From contig NZ_JAUCCV010000002.1 of NCBI RefSeq assembly GCF_034675905.1, positions 186,001-250,000 on the forward strand: a stretch of 64,000 bases of DNA, in the 5' to 3' direction. This DNA is from Castellaniella sp034675905 (GTDB lineage: Bacteria; Pseudomonadota; Gammaproteobacteria; Burkholderiales; Burkholderiaceae_B). The translations under genes and the position numbers were made by a program. The notes under the pieces were generated by a model. It was not told where the DNA came from and ran no database searches. It saw only the letters and a program-made list of their open reading frames with translations. Positions 53,032 through 61,532 of this stretch are shown here, one piece after another (position 1 is the first letter of the stretch; each line of letters starts with the position of its first letter).

Positions 53032-54078
53032 GTGCCGAGAATCATGCTACGGGGAATTGAAAAGCGCTATGGCAGCAGCACTGCTGCATCCGTCAGAAAC
53101 CTGGACCTCGACATCAACGACGGCGAATTCCTCTGCGTACTCGGCCCTTCAGGCTGCGGAAAAACCACCACGCTACGTATGATCGCCGGATTGGAACACC
53201 CCACAGCCGGTGAAATTCAAGTCGGCGAGCAAGTATTCGATTCCACCAAAGCGGGCATCTTCGTGCCGCCCGAAAAGCGCGGCATGGGTTTCGTCTTCCA
53301 GAGCTACGCGCTGTGGCCGCATCTCACCGTGCAGGACAATATAGATTTCGGCTTGGCCTTGCGCCGCATGGACCGCAAAGCCAGACAAGCGGCAGCGGGC
53401 GAGGTCATGGAAAAGCTGGGGATCGCCCAATATCGCGATCGTTATCCATCGGATCTATCCGGCGGTCAGCAACAACGCGTCGCGCTGGCACGCATGCTGG
53501 TCATGCAGCCAAACGTCATCCTGATGGACGAACCGCTGTCCAACCTGGATGCCAAACTGCGGCTTGAGATGCGTGCCGAACTCAAGAAAATCCATCTTGA
53601 GTCCGGATCCACCATCATCTTCGTGACCCATGATCAGTGGGAAGCCATGACTCTGGCCACCACGATCGCCGTCATGCGCGAAGGAACACTGCAGCAGCTG
53701 GACAGCCCCGAAAACATCTACAACCGCCCTTGCAACCGATTTGTCGCCGAATTCGTCGGCAGTCCGCCCATGAACATCATCGAACTGGGGTCAGGCGCGG
53801 ACTCTGCGCTATCGGTATCGCTGCGCACCTATCTGGATGGCGCCGGCCTTGGTCCCTGCCAGGGTTCGGCGGGCATACGACCCGAAAGCATGCGCCTTGG
53901 GAATTTTTCCGAAGCCGTCTCCGCCACGAGCTATTCCGGGCAGGCCACCGCAACCGGCATCATGCCGACTGGCGGCAATTGGATCATCGAACTCACTGTG
54001 GCGGGTGAAAAGCTGTTTGCCACCACCAATATCCCCCCCCCGCCTCCAGGTGGGGGAACAGACCGGCTTCCTGGTTGA
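53032..54078 (+). CDS. ABC importer ATPase with C-terminal frameshift (second system)
   Basis: A 348-aa ATPase. Walker A GPSGCGKTTTLRMIAGLEH, Q-loop GFVFQSYALWPHLTVQDN, signature LSGGQQQRVALARML, Walker B VILMDEPLSNLD and FVTHDQWEAMTLA are intact. GTG 53032 is the start, six bases after GGAGG. After codon 333 the frame hits nine consecutive Cs (54033-54041) and ends in an unlikely PPPPPGGGTDRLPG. Removing one C restores a family-like TOBE end (QADLHLFHADGNRLPS) stopping at 54130. Either sequence error, recent mutation or a slippage switch. The nucleotide-binding part should be functional. Confidence 0.85.
   Translation: MPRIMLRGIEKRYGSSTAASVRNLDLDINDGEFLCVLGPSGCGKTTTLRMIAGLEHPTAGEIQVGEQVFDSTKAGIFVPPEKRGMGFVFQSYALWPHLTVQDNIDFGLALRRMDRKARQAAAGEVMEKLGIAQYRDRYPSDLSGGQQQRVALARMLVMQPNVILMDEPLSNLDAKLRLEMRAELKKIHLESGSTIIFVTHDQWEAMTLATTIAVMREGTLQQLDSPENIYNRPCNRFVAEFVGSPPMNIIELGSGADSALSVSLRTYLDGAGLGPCQGSAGIRPESMRLGNFSEAVSATSYSGQATATGIMPTGGNWIIELTVAGEKLFATTNIPPPPPGGGTDRLPG
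54033..54041 (+). repeat. Poly-C tract (C9) causing a frameshift
   Basis: Nine Cs in the 3' part of the ATPase gene, the point where its reading frame departs from the family. Eight (or eleven) Cs would keep the frame open to 54130. Such tracts slip during replication and are also a typical place for sequencing error. Confidence 0.8.
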
Positions 54079-54223
54079 TCAGGCCGATCTGCATCTTTTC
54101 CACGCAGATGGAAACCGATTGCCCTCGTAACGGCCGGACTCTCTGACAGACCGAAGACAGGTAACATCAGCAGTAAACCAGTCGCCACTGGCGCATAACA
54201 CGATTAAAACAAAGGAGATGACT

Positions 54224-55402
54224 GTGAGACACTCGACATCGGCTCAGATACACAAAACCTTGTTCCCGGCATCGGCCCTTGCGGCGGCATTGCTGCTGGC
54301 CGGATACGGCGCTACCGCCCAGGCCGCATCCGATGGCAGTACTGATCTGGGTATCCCCGATGCTCAGTACAGCCTGGACAAACTGATTGAAGCCGCCAAA
54401 AAGGAAGACCCCATCACGGTCGTGGACGCGACCGGCAAGATCAAGGTCATGGCCCAGAAATTCTCCGAAAAATATGGGATCAAAGCGACAGGCGTGAAAA
54501 TGTCGGCCTCGAACCAGGAAGAAATCCTGGTGCGCGAAGCGCAGGCCCGCAATGTGCGGCATGACGCATTCAACATGAGCAATCTGCCCGACGTCACGGC
54601 GCAGTTTCTGCCACAGGGCATTGCCGTCAGCTGGATGCCGCCCGACCTGAAAGACGAAACCCCGACCGAATATCAGCACCCGGCCATCACCAGCCTGAAT
54701 GCATGGGTATGGGCCTACAACCCCGCCGTCTTTGGTGACAAGTGTCCGGTGGATAATCTGTGGGCGCTGACCGATCGGAAATGGCAGGGCAAGATCAGCA
54801 TTCCTGATCCCTTACTGCGTAACGAAACGATGTTCTGGTTCAACCAGATTGCGGACAACGCCGATACCAAGATGAAAGCAGCCTACGAGGCGTACTTCGG
54901 CAAGCCCATCGAAACCAAAGAACCTACCGCCACGGCGGAATGGGTGAAACGTTTCGCGAACAACAAGGTCAAAGTGCAAAAGAGCGATACGGACGTCGGT
55001 CCTATCGTCGGCGCCAGCACAAGCGAGCACCCCGTCATCGGCTTCGTCAGCGCAGCGATCTTCAGCCATGCCAAGAACGAAAACTTCCCGCTGGCCATCT
55101 GCAAAGAGATGACGCCCTGGATCGGCCAGCTGACACCCCGCGTGGCCGTCATCGCGGCAGGCACAAAAAGCCCCAATGCCGCCAAACTGTTCGTGCACTA
55201 CATGATGTCAGCCGAAGGCATGCAACCGCAGATGGAAGACGGTAAAATTTCCACGAACCGTAACGCAAAAATGCCCGACGACGAACCATCCGGTGTAGGC
55301 CAGCTCACCGCTCAGATGTTCGTCAACAACTCGGACACCACACCTGAAGATTTCAAGAAACTCCAGTACTGGCGTGATCTCTGGACCGTCAGCAGTCGAT
55401 AG
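54224..55402 (+). CDS. ABC importer substrate-binding protein (second system)
   Basis: A periplasmic binding protein of about 392 aa. Signal sequence ALAAALLLAGYGATAQA, then LGIPDAQYSLDKLIEAAKKE, IKVMAQKFSEKYGIKATGVK, NAWVWAYNPAVFGDK and KLFVHYMMSAEGMQPQMEDG, the pattern of Fe(III)/phosphonate-type binding proteins (SBP_bac family). GTG 54224 is preferred over ATG 54218, because AGGAG abuts the ATG but sits six bases before the GTG. It shares no long blocks with the PgtC-like proteins. Ligand unknown. It begins about 90 bases after the restored ATPase stop. Confidence 0.88.
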   Translation: MRHSTSAQIHKTLFPASALAAALLLAGYGATAQAASDGSTDLGIPDAQYSLDKLIEAAKKEDPITVVDATGKIKVMAQKFSEKYGIKATGVKMSASNQEEILVREAQARNVRHDAFNMSNLPDVTAQFLPQGIAVSWMPPDLKDETPTEYQHPAITSLNAWVWAYNPAVFGDKCPVDNLWALTDRKWQGKISIPDPLLRNETMFWFNQIADNADTKMKAAYEAYFGKPIETKEPTATAEWVKRFANNKVKVQKSDTDVGPIVGASTSEHPVIGFVSAAIFSHAKNENFPLAICKEMTPWIGQLTPRVAVIAAGTKSPNAAKLFVHYMMSAEGMQPQMEDGKISTNRNAKMPDDEPSGVGQLTAQMFVNNSDTTPEDFKKLQYWRDLWTVSSR

Positions 55403-55432
55403 TCCGACCCCTGCCCTTGTCCGCAGGATATG

Positions 55433-55459
55433 AAAAAAGCCCTGCCTTCTTTCGAAGGC
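55433..55459 (+). terminator. Interrupted terminator of second importer operon
   Basis: AAAAAAGCCCTGCCTTC, loop TTTC, then GAAGGC. The left arm is 17 bases long, but the right arm stops matching after six bases, exactly where an insertion-sequence end (TGAACTGCACCCC) begins. The intact element would have continued AGGGCTTTTTT. Only a 6-bp stem remains. Confidence 0.6.
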
Positions 55460-55533
55460 TGAACTGCACCCCAAAAGTTGGACGCCAATCCCAGCTTTGG
55501 GGTGTTTTTCATGATGAAGTACGACGAAGCAAT
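55460..55533 (+). mobile_element. Left-end remnant of an IS3-family-like element
   Basis: TGAACTGCACCCCAAAAGTTGG (start at 55460) has the form of an IS3-family terminal repeat, followed after about 30 bases by ATGATGAAGTACGACGAAGC, which would encode MMKYDEA, like the start of an IS3-type OrfA. Similarity to a transposase ends after about seven codons, and no matching right end was found. Within it CACCCCAAA pairs with TTTGGGGTG (55495-55504) followed by TTTTTC, a possible replacement terminator. Confidence 0.6.
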
Positions 55534-55832
55534 GCACCCCCGAAAGCCTTTGAACTTGTCGTCCTATGACGCTCTGTTTCGAGTCCGCTGGACAGCGCTG
55601 ACAGCGTCAAGCCGCCCCCATCGGTGCGCTGCAGGACTTGTCCTCCGGCTTCGCGTGGTTGATCCGGGTCGCTGTGAGCGTGTAGTTCACATGTCGCATA
55701 GCGGCCTCGTGCAGTGGTACCTCGAAATCCAGGTATTTGAGACATTACGGCATCTTGAATACCTCGTAAATTGCCTCAAAAAATGAGGCATGAATGGATA
55801 CCACCCTATACGACGTTCTATGAGCAACCAAA
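55534..55832. other. Non-coding or degenerate stretch between IS remnant and icd
   Basis: Short open frames exist on both strands (for example 55478-55786), but none has a ribosome site or a recognisable domain, and the composition is mixed. A small stem TGCCTCA / TGAGGCA with an A5 loop (55772-55790) is present. It is probably debris from the same insertion and a later deletion. No gene is called. Confidence 0.55.
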
Positions 55833-55868
55833 AGAAAAAACCCGCAAACCTATGAAGGATGCGGGTTT
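55833..55868 (-). terminator. Rho-independent terminator after icd
   Basis: On the minus strand, stem AAACCCGCA / TGCGGGTTT (55838-55868) with a 13-base loop is followed by TTTTTT. It starts about 30 bases past the icd stop. Confidence 0.85.
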
Positions 55869-55899
55869 CGTGTACTACCCGATACGACGGTAGACAGGC

Positions 55900-57156
<1,257 letters not shown>

Positions 57157-57220
57157 GTGTGCTCCAGTGTTGCTGGGGTTGTTGTTCAAAAAGGGGATCT
57201 GATAGCGTGGATAGCAGTCT

Positions 57221-57243
57221 TATATAAGAGTTTAACGTAAACT
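57221..57243. promoter_or_regulatory. TATATA box and dyad upstream of icd
   Basis: TATATAAG next to AGTTTA-ACG-TAAACT (57229-57243), an inverted repeat with 6-bp arms about 70-90 bases upstream of icd. It could be a -10 box with an overlapping operator, but there is no good -35 match and no known regulator to assign. Confidence 0.35.
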
Positions 57244-57340
57244 GTCCTGCAGGGCGTCAGTTGCCCATCGCAGTCCGCATTCGTCGGACGCCAAACCGCT
57301 AGAATGAAGATTACGCCCGATCAATCTTTCTGCCCACCCC

Positions 57341-57772
57341 ATGTTCAACCCCTCCAAAGAACAGGTTCGCGATTTCTTTACCGCTGCCTGGCGCAAACGC
57401 CGGGAAGGCGGTGTCCTGACGCCGCTGGAAACCATGGCAGCCGATCTGGTCGAACGCCATCCTGAATACCACGACGACCTGCAGGACCCCGATGCCGCTG
57501 AGCGCGACTACCCTGTCGAAGCCGGCCGCACGAACCCGTTTCTGCACCTGTCCATGCATCTGGCGATTCAGGAACAGCTGTCTATCGACCATCCGCCCGG
57601 CATCCGGGCGGCCTGGACCGGCCTGCTGCAGACGCACGACGAACACGACGCGGCCCACATCATCATGGAAGCCCTGGGCGAGGTTGTCTGGGAAGCCCAA
57701 CGCCTGGGCAAGCCGCTAGACAATGATCACTATCTGGACCTGATCCGCCGCCACGCCAGCCGCACGGCGTAA
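57341..57772 (+). CDS. DUF1841 family protein
   Basis: A 143-aa soluble protein of a beta/gammaproteobacterial family of unknown role. Characteristic segments are PLETMAADLVERHPEYHDDL and NPFLHLSMHLAIQEQLSIDHP, then EALGEVVWEAQRLGKPLDN near the end. It diverges from icd and precedes two cytochrome genes on the other strand. No functional residue set is known to me. Confidence 0.85.
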   Translation: MFNPSKEQVRDFFTAAWRKRREGGVLTPLETMAADLVERHPEYHDDLQDPDAAERDYPVEAGRTNPFLHLSMHLAIQEQLSIDHPPGIRAAWTGLLQTHDEHDAAHIIMEALGEVVWEAQRLGKPLDNDHYLDLIRRHASRTA

Positions 57773-57795
57773 CCTCAAACAATCCGCATCAATAA

Positions 57796-57819
57796 CAGAG
57801 CGGCCCGTGGGCCGCTCTG
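57796..57819. terminator. Hairpin between DUF1841 gene and cytochrome gene
   Basis: Ten-bp stem CAGAGCGGCC / GGCCGCTCTG with loop CGTG lies between convergent genes. It has a GTTATT tail on the minus strand and no T-run on the plus strand, so it is a likely terminator mainly for the cytochrome operon. Confidence 0.6.
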
Positions 57820-57842
57820 GACTGCATTGAACCGGCAATCGC

Positions 57843-58199
57843 CTATTTGCGTACTGCCAGCGGGGTCGGCAGTGTTGCCAGCCAGGATGAGATATTGACG
57901 ATATCCGTCGCCGACAACTGCATGGCCATGGCCCCCATCACCGCGTTCTTACGTACATTGGCCGAGGCCGGCTCGCCTTTCTGGCCGCGCTGGTAAGCCA
58001 CCAGGGCGTGCGCCAGATAGTCCTGATGCTGTCCGGCCAGGATCGGATAGTCCGGCATGATGGGCGACTTGGCATCTGCGCCATGGCAGGACGCGCAAGT
58101 GAATTTTTCAAAGGCGGCTTTGCCGGCGTTCAGGTCGGCGGCCTGAGCGCCCGCCGTCATCAGACCGCACCCCAACAGGGCAATCCAGAATGCTCGCAT
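57843..58199 (-). CDS. Class I c-type cytochrome
   Basis: A 118-aa exported monoheme cytochrome c. Signal peptide MRAFWIALLGCGLMTAGAQA, then the heme site FTCASCHGADAKSP near residue 35 and a distal Met candidate in NAVMGAMAMQLS. It lies nine bases after another cytochrome c gene, so the pair are co-transcribed and may pass electrons together, perhaps to a terminal oxidase or other periplasmic enzyme. No partner is encoded here. Confidence 0.88.
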   Translation of the reverse strand: MRAFWIALLGCGLMTAGAQAADLNAGKAAFEKFTCASCHGADAKSPIMPDYPILAGQHQDYLAHALVAYQRGQKGEPASANVRKNAVMGAMAMQLSATDIVNISSWLATLPTPLAVRK

Positions 58200-58208
58200 G
58201 GTGTTCCC

Positions 58209-58565
58209 CTATTTGAGATTGGAGTAATAGGCTGCAACGTCGGCCATATCCTGTTCGGACAGGGACTTGGCGATGGCATCCATGGTCGGGAAGGCCCGCG
58301 CGCCGCTGGCGTATTCTTTCAGCGCAGCGACGATGTAGGGCGCGTTCTGACCCGCAATCATAGGGACATGGTACAACTCGGGATAGGCCGCCTTGTATTC
58401 CGGAATTCCATGGCATCCTATGCACATGGAGACCTTCTGGGCGCCTGCTTGCGCATCACCCTGAATCGCCGGGGGGTCCGCTGCCAGGACAGAGCCTGCA
58501 AACAGACAGGACACCAGCAAGCCGGCAGCCCCCACACCATGCTTTGTCATTCCTTGTGACTTCAT
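58209..58565 (-). CDS. Class I c-type cytochrome
   Basis: A 118-aa exported cytochrome c. Signal peptide about residues 6-29 (GAAGLLVSCLFAGSVLA), heme site SMCIGCHGIPEYKAAYPEL, and a distal Met candidate in FPTMDAIAKSLSEQ. CIGCHGIPEY is common in cytochrome c subunits of cytochrome c4/c5-like and dehydrogenase systems. Start could be ATG 58565 or the Met five codons later. First gene of the pair. Confidence 0.88.
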   Translation of the reverse strand: MKSQGMTKHGVGAAGLLVSCLFAGSVLAADPPAIQGDAQAGAQKVSMCIGCHGIPEYKAAYPELYHVPMIAGQNAPYIVAALKEYASGARAFPTMDAIAKSLSEQDMADVAAYYSNLK

Positions 58566-58719
58566 ATGGCCTCTTGTCTCGTGTTTCGAATTTTAATGTC
58601 GGCATCGACCACCCTCTTACCGGGCCGATGAGGCACATCGATTGTACGATAGTTGACTCGATACAGACAGTCATCGAATATTGAACCCTATAACAACCTG
58701 CCAACTCCACGCCTAATCC

Positions 58720-59580
58720 ATGCCTGACGCCGCTGCTTCTCCCGACCCTCAACGCTTCCAAGGCACCGATCGCTACGTGGCCACCGACGCCCTGAAAATG
58801 GCCGTCAATGCGGCGCTCGTCCTGCAGCGCCCACTGTTGATCAAGGGTGAACCGGGTACCGGCAAAACCCTGCTGGCCGAAGAAGTCGCCCGCGCGCTGG
58901 GCCGCCCCCTGCTGCAATGGCACATCAAATCCACCACCAAGGCGCAGCAGGGCTTGTACGAATACGACGCGGTCTCTCGGCTGCGCGATTCCCAGCTGGG
59001 CGATGATCGTGTCCACGACATCCGCAACTACATTGTGCAGGGAGTGCTGTGGCAGGCCTTCGAATCCGAATCCCCCTGCGTGGTGCTGATCGACGAAATC
59101 GACAAAGCCGACATCGAATTCCCCAATGACCTGCTGCGCGAACTCGACCGCATGGAATTCCATGTCTACGAGACCCGGCAGACCATCCAGGCGCGGCACA
59201 AACCGTTGATCGTCATCACCTCGAACAACGAAAAAGACCTACCCGATGCGTTCCTGCGGCGCTGTTTTTTCCACTACATCGAATTTCCTGATCGCGAGAC
59301 GCTTGGCGACATCGTCGGCGTGCATTTCCCGCACTTGCGCGAAGACATTCTGGGGGCGGCCCTGGACGTCTTTTTCCGCCTGCGCGACGTCCCCGGCCTG
59401 AAAAAGCGCCCATCGACCTCGGAATTCCTGGATTGGCTGCACCTGCTGCTGGCCGAATCGGTAGCGCCGCAAACACTGGCCCAAAGCGACATCCCGCCGC
59501 TGGCCGGCGCGCTGCTGAAAAACGAACAGGACCTGAACCTGCTGCAGCGGCTCACCGCCCTGGCGCAGCGCGGACGCTAA
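58720..59580 (+). CDS. MoxR-type AAA+ ATPase
   Basis: A 286-aa MoxR/ClpX-like ATPase. Walker A IKGEPGTGKTLLAEEVA, Walker B SPCVVLIDEIDKADIEFPN, sensor 1 VITSNNEKDLPDAFLRRC and lid-type C-terminus. MoxR ATPases act with VWA proteins as cofactor-insertion or assembly chaperones. Here the VWA partner (CoxE-like) follows after one intervening acetyltransferase gene. A TTGACT about 65 bases upstream could be a -35 box (GAATAT after 17 bases). Confidence 0.92.
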   Translation: MPDAAASPDPQRFQGTDRYVATDALKMAVNAALVLQRPLLIKGEPGTGKTLLAEEVARALGRPLLQWHIKSTTKAQQGLYEYDAVSRLRDSQLGDDRVHDIRNYIVQGVLWQAFESESPCVVLIDEIDKADIEFPNDLLRELDRMEFHVYETRQTIQARHKPLIVITSNNEKDLPDAFLRRCFFHYIEFPDRETLGDIVGVHFPHLREDILGAALDVFFRLRDVPGLKKRPSTSEFLDWLHLLLAESVAPQTLAQSDIPPLAGALLKNEQDLNLLQRLTALAQRGR

Positions 59581-59650
59581 GCAACAGACGACCGGCCATC
59601 CGCTTGCCCCCGCTGCCGCACCTTTTCCCAACTCCCATTGGACCCCGTCC

Positions 59651-60265
59651 ATGAGCACACACGCCTTCGCCTTGCTACCCGCCCCCGTCACACTGGAAGA
59701 CCACGGCATCCGCCTGATTCCGCTGACTCCGGAACATGCAGCAGGCTTGCGAGCCGCCGCCGCCGACGGGGCACTGTGGAATCTGCGCGTCACCTCCGTG
59801 CCGGAACCGGACCAGACCGATGCCTACATCAGCACGGCGCTGCAAGGGCAATCAGCCGGCCATATGCTGCCTTTCGCCGTGACGGACGCCGCCAGCGGCG
59901 CCATCCTGGGCACGACCCGCTACCACGACATCGTGCCCGCGGTGGCGCGTCTGGAAATCGGCTACACCTGGTATGGCCTGTCCCGGCAACGTTCGCACGT
60001 CAACACCACCTGCAAGCTGCTCTTGCTGGAACACGCTTTTCAGACGCTGGGGGCAGCGGTGGTGGGCTGGCGCACCGACAACTACAACATCGCCTCGCAA
60101 CGCGCCATTGAACGTCTGGGCGCCCGCCGCGACGGCGTGATCCGCCACCACGCGCTGCGCCGAGACGGCACGGTGCGCGATACCGTCATGTACAGCCTGA
60201 CGGCAGGTGAATGGCCCGAGGTCCGCGCCCACCTGCAGTATCAACTGCAGCGGCCACGCGGCTGA
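59651..60265 (+). CDS. GNAT-family N-acetyltransferase (RimJ/RimL type)
   Basis: A 204-aa acetyltransferase. Acceptor and acetyl-CoA regions read RLEIGYTWYGLSRQRSHVNT, then LLLEHAFQTLGAAVVGWRT and NYNIASQRAIERLGARRDGV, the RimL pattern of N-acetylation of ribosomal or other proteins. It sits between the MoxR and VWA genes, 70 bases after the first and about 40 before the second, so all three are likely one transcript. Whether it modifies the MoxR/VWA pair is unknown. Confidence 0.88.
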   Translation: MSTHAFALLPAPVTLEDHGIRLIPLTPEHAAGLRAAAADGALWNLRVTSVPEPDQTDAYISTALQGQSAGHMLPFAVTDAASGAILGTTRYHDIVPAVARLEIGYTWYGLSRQRSHVNTTCKLLLLEHAFQTLGAAVVGWRTDNYNIASQRAIERLGARRDGVIRHHALRRDGTVRDTVMYSLTAGEWPEVRAHLQYQLQRPRG

Positions 60266-60305
60266 ACCCGCCAGCCGCTTTGATGTCGATGTCTTCCACC
60301 CGGCC

Positions 60306-61475
60306 ATGCTGATCGATTTTTTCACCCGCCTGCGCAGCGCCGGCATTCCCGTCTCCATCCAGGAATACCTCAGCCTGCTGGAACTGCTGCGCAGCCCGGC
60401 CGCTCCGACCAGCACCGAAGATTTCTACCATCTGGCCCGCATGGCGCTGGTCAAGGACGAAACCCGCTACGATCGCTTCGACCAGGTATTCGCCGTCTTC
60501 ATCGGTCAGCTGCAGAAGCAAGCCGGCGGCACATCCATCCCCGCAGAGTGGCTGCAGCAGACATTTCGCAAACACCTCAGCGACGAGGAAAAAGCCGCGC
60601 TGGAAAAGCACGGCTGGGACCGCCTGATGGAGATGTTCCGCGAACGGCTGGCCGAGCAAAAAGAGCGCCACGCGGGCGGCAGCAAATGGATAGGCACGGG
60701 CGGCTCATCCCCTTTCGGGCATGGCGGCTACCACCCGGAAGGCATTCGCGTCGGCGGCCCGTCCGCTGGCAACCGCACCGCCGTCAAGGTCTGGGAACAG
60801 CGCCACTATCGGGACTACGACGATCAGCAAACACTGGGCACGCGCAATTTCAAGATGGCCTTGCGTCGCCTGCGGCGCTTTGCCCGCCAGGGCGCCGACC
60901 TGGAACTGGACATGCCCGGCACCATTCGGGGAACCGCCGAACAGGCCGGTCTGCTGGACCTGCGTTGGGTGCCTGAACGCCACAACGCCATCAAGGTCCT
61001 GATGCTGCTGGACGTAGGCGGCAGCATGGACGATCACATCGCCCGCATCGAATCCCTGTTTTCAGCGGCCCGCAGCGAATTCAAGCATCTGGAAGTCTTT
61101 TACTTCCACAACTGCCCCTACGAATCCGTCTGGCGCCACAACGAACGGCGTCACGGAGCGCGCATCGACACCCAGGACCTGCTGCGCAGCTACGGTGAAG
61201 ACTGGCGCCTGATCCTGGTGGGCGACGCATCCATGAGCCCCTATGAGCTGCTATACCCCGGCGGCTCGATCGAACACAACAACGCCGAAACTGGCGCCGC
61301 CTGGCTGCAGCGCATCCTGAACCACTGGCCGCATGCCGCCTGGTTGAACCCCGAACCCTCCGGTTCGTGGCAGTACCGCCAGTCGATCGCCATCGTCCGC
61401 GAACTGATGCACGATCGCATGTATGGCATGACGATGGACGGTCTGGAACAAGCCATGCGATTGCTGTCAAAATGA
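60306..61475 (+). CDS. CoxE-like VWA domain protein
   Basis: A 389-aa protein. The C-terminal VWA region starts at KVLMLLDVGGSMDDHIARIE, where the usual MIDAS DxSxS is DVGGS. Earlier parts include EYLSLLELLRSPAAPTS and RHYRDYDDQQTLGTRNFK typical of COG3825/CoxE-like partners of MoxR ATPases. ATG 60306 (MLIDFFTRLR) is chosen; the longer frame to 60207 overlaps the acetyltransferase 3' end. Its function with the upstream MoxR ATPase is protein or cofactor assembly by analogy. Confidence 0.88.
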   Translation: MLIDFFTRLRSAGIPVSIQEYLSLLELLRSPAAPTSTEDFYHLARMALVKDETRYDRFDQVFAVFIGQLQKQAGGTSIPAEWLQQTFRKHLSDEEKAALEKHGWDRLMEMFRERLAEQKERHAGGSKWIGTGGSSPFGHGGYHPEGIRVGGPSAGNRTAVKVWEQRHYRDYDDQQTLGTRNFKMALRRLRRFARQGADLELDMPGTIRGTAEQAGLLDLRWVPERHNAIKVLMLLDVGGSMDDHIARIESLFSAARSEFKHLEVFYFHNCPYESVWRHNERRHGARIDTQDLLRSYGEDWRLILVGDASMSPYELLYPGGSIEHNNAETGAAWLQRILNHWPHAAWLNPEPSGSWQYRQSIAIVRELMHDRMYGMTMDGLEQAMRLLSK

Positions 61476-61532
61476 CACCCTTCCCTGCCCGCTGTTGCCG
61501 GCGATTCTTTCGTCACTTTCTCTTTCCCGACC

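Noticed and set aside
55478..55786. 102-codon open frame between the second importer and icd
   Set aside because: Only its MMKYDEA part resembles anything (an IS OrfA start); the rest has no domain and it crosses the IS boundary.
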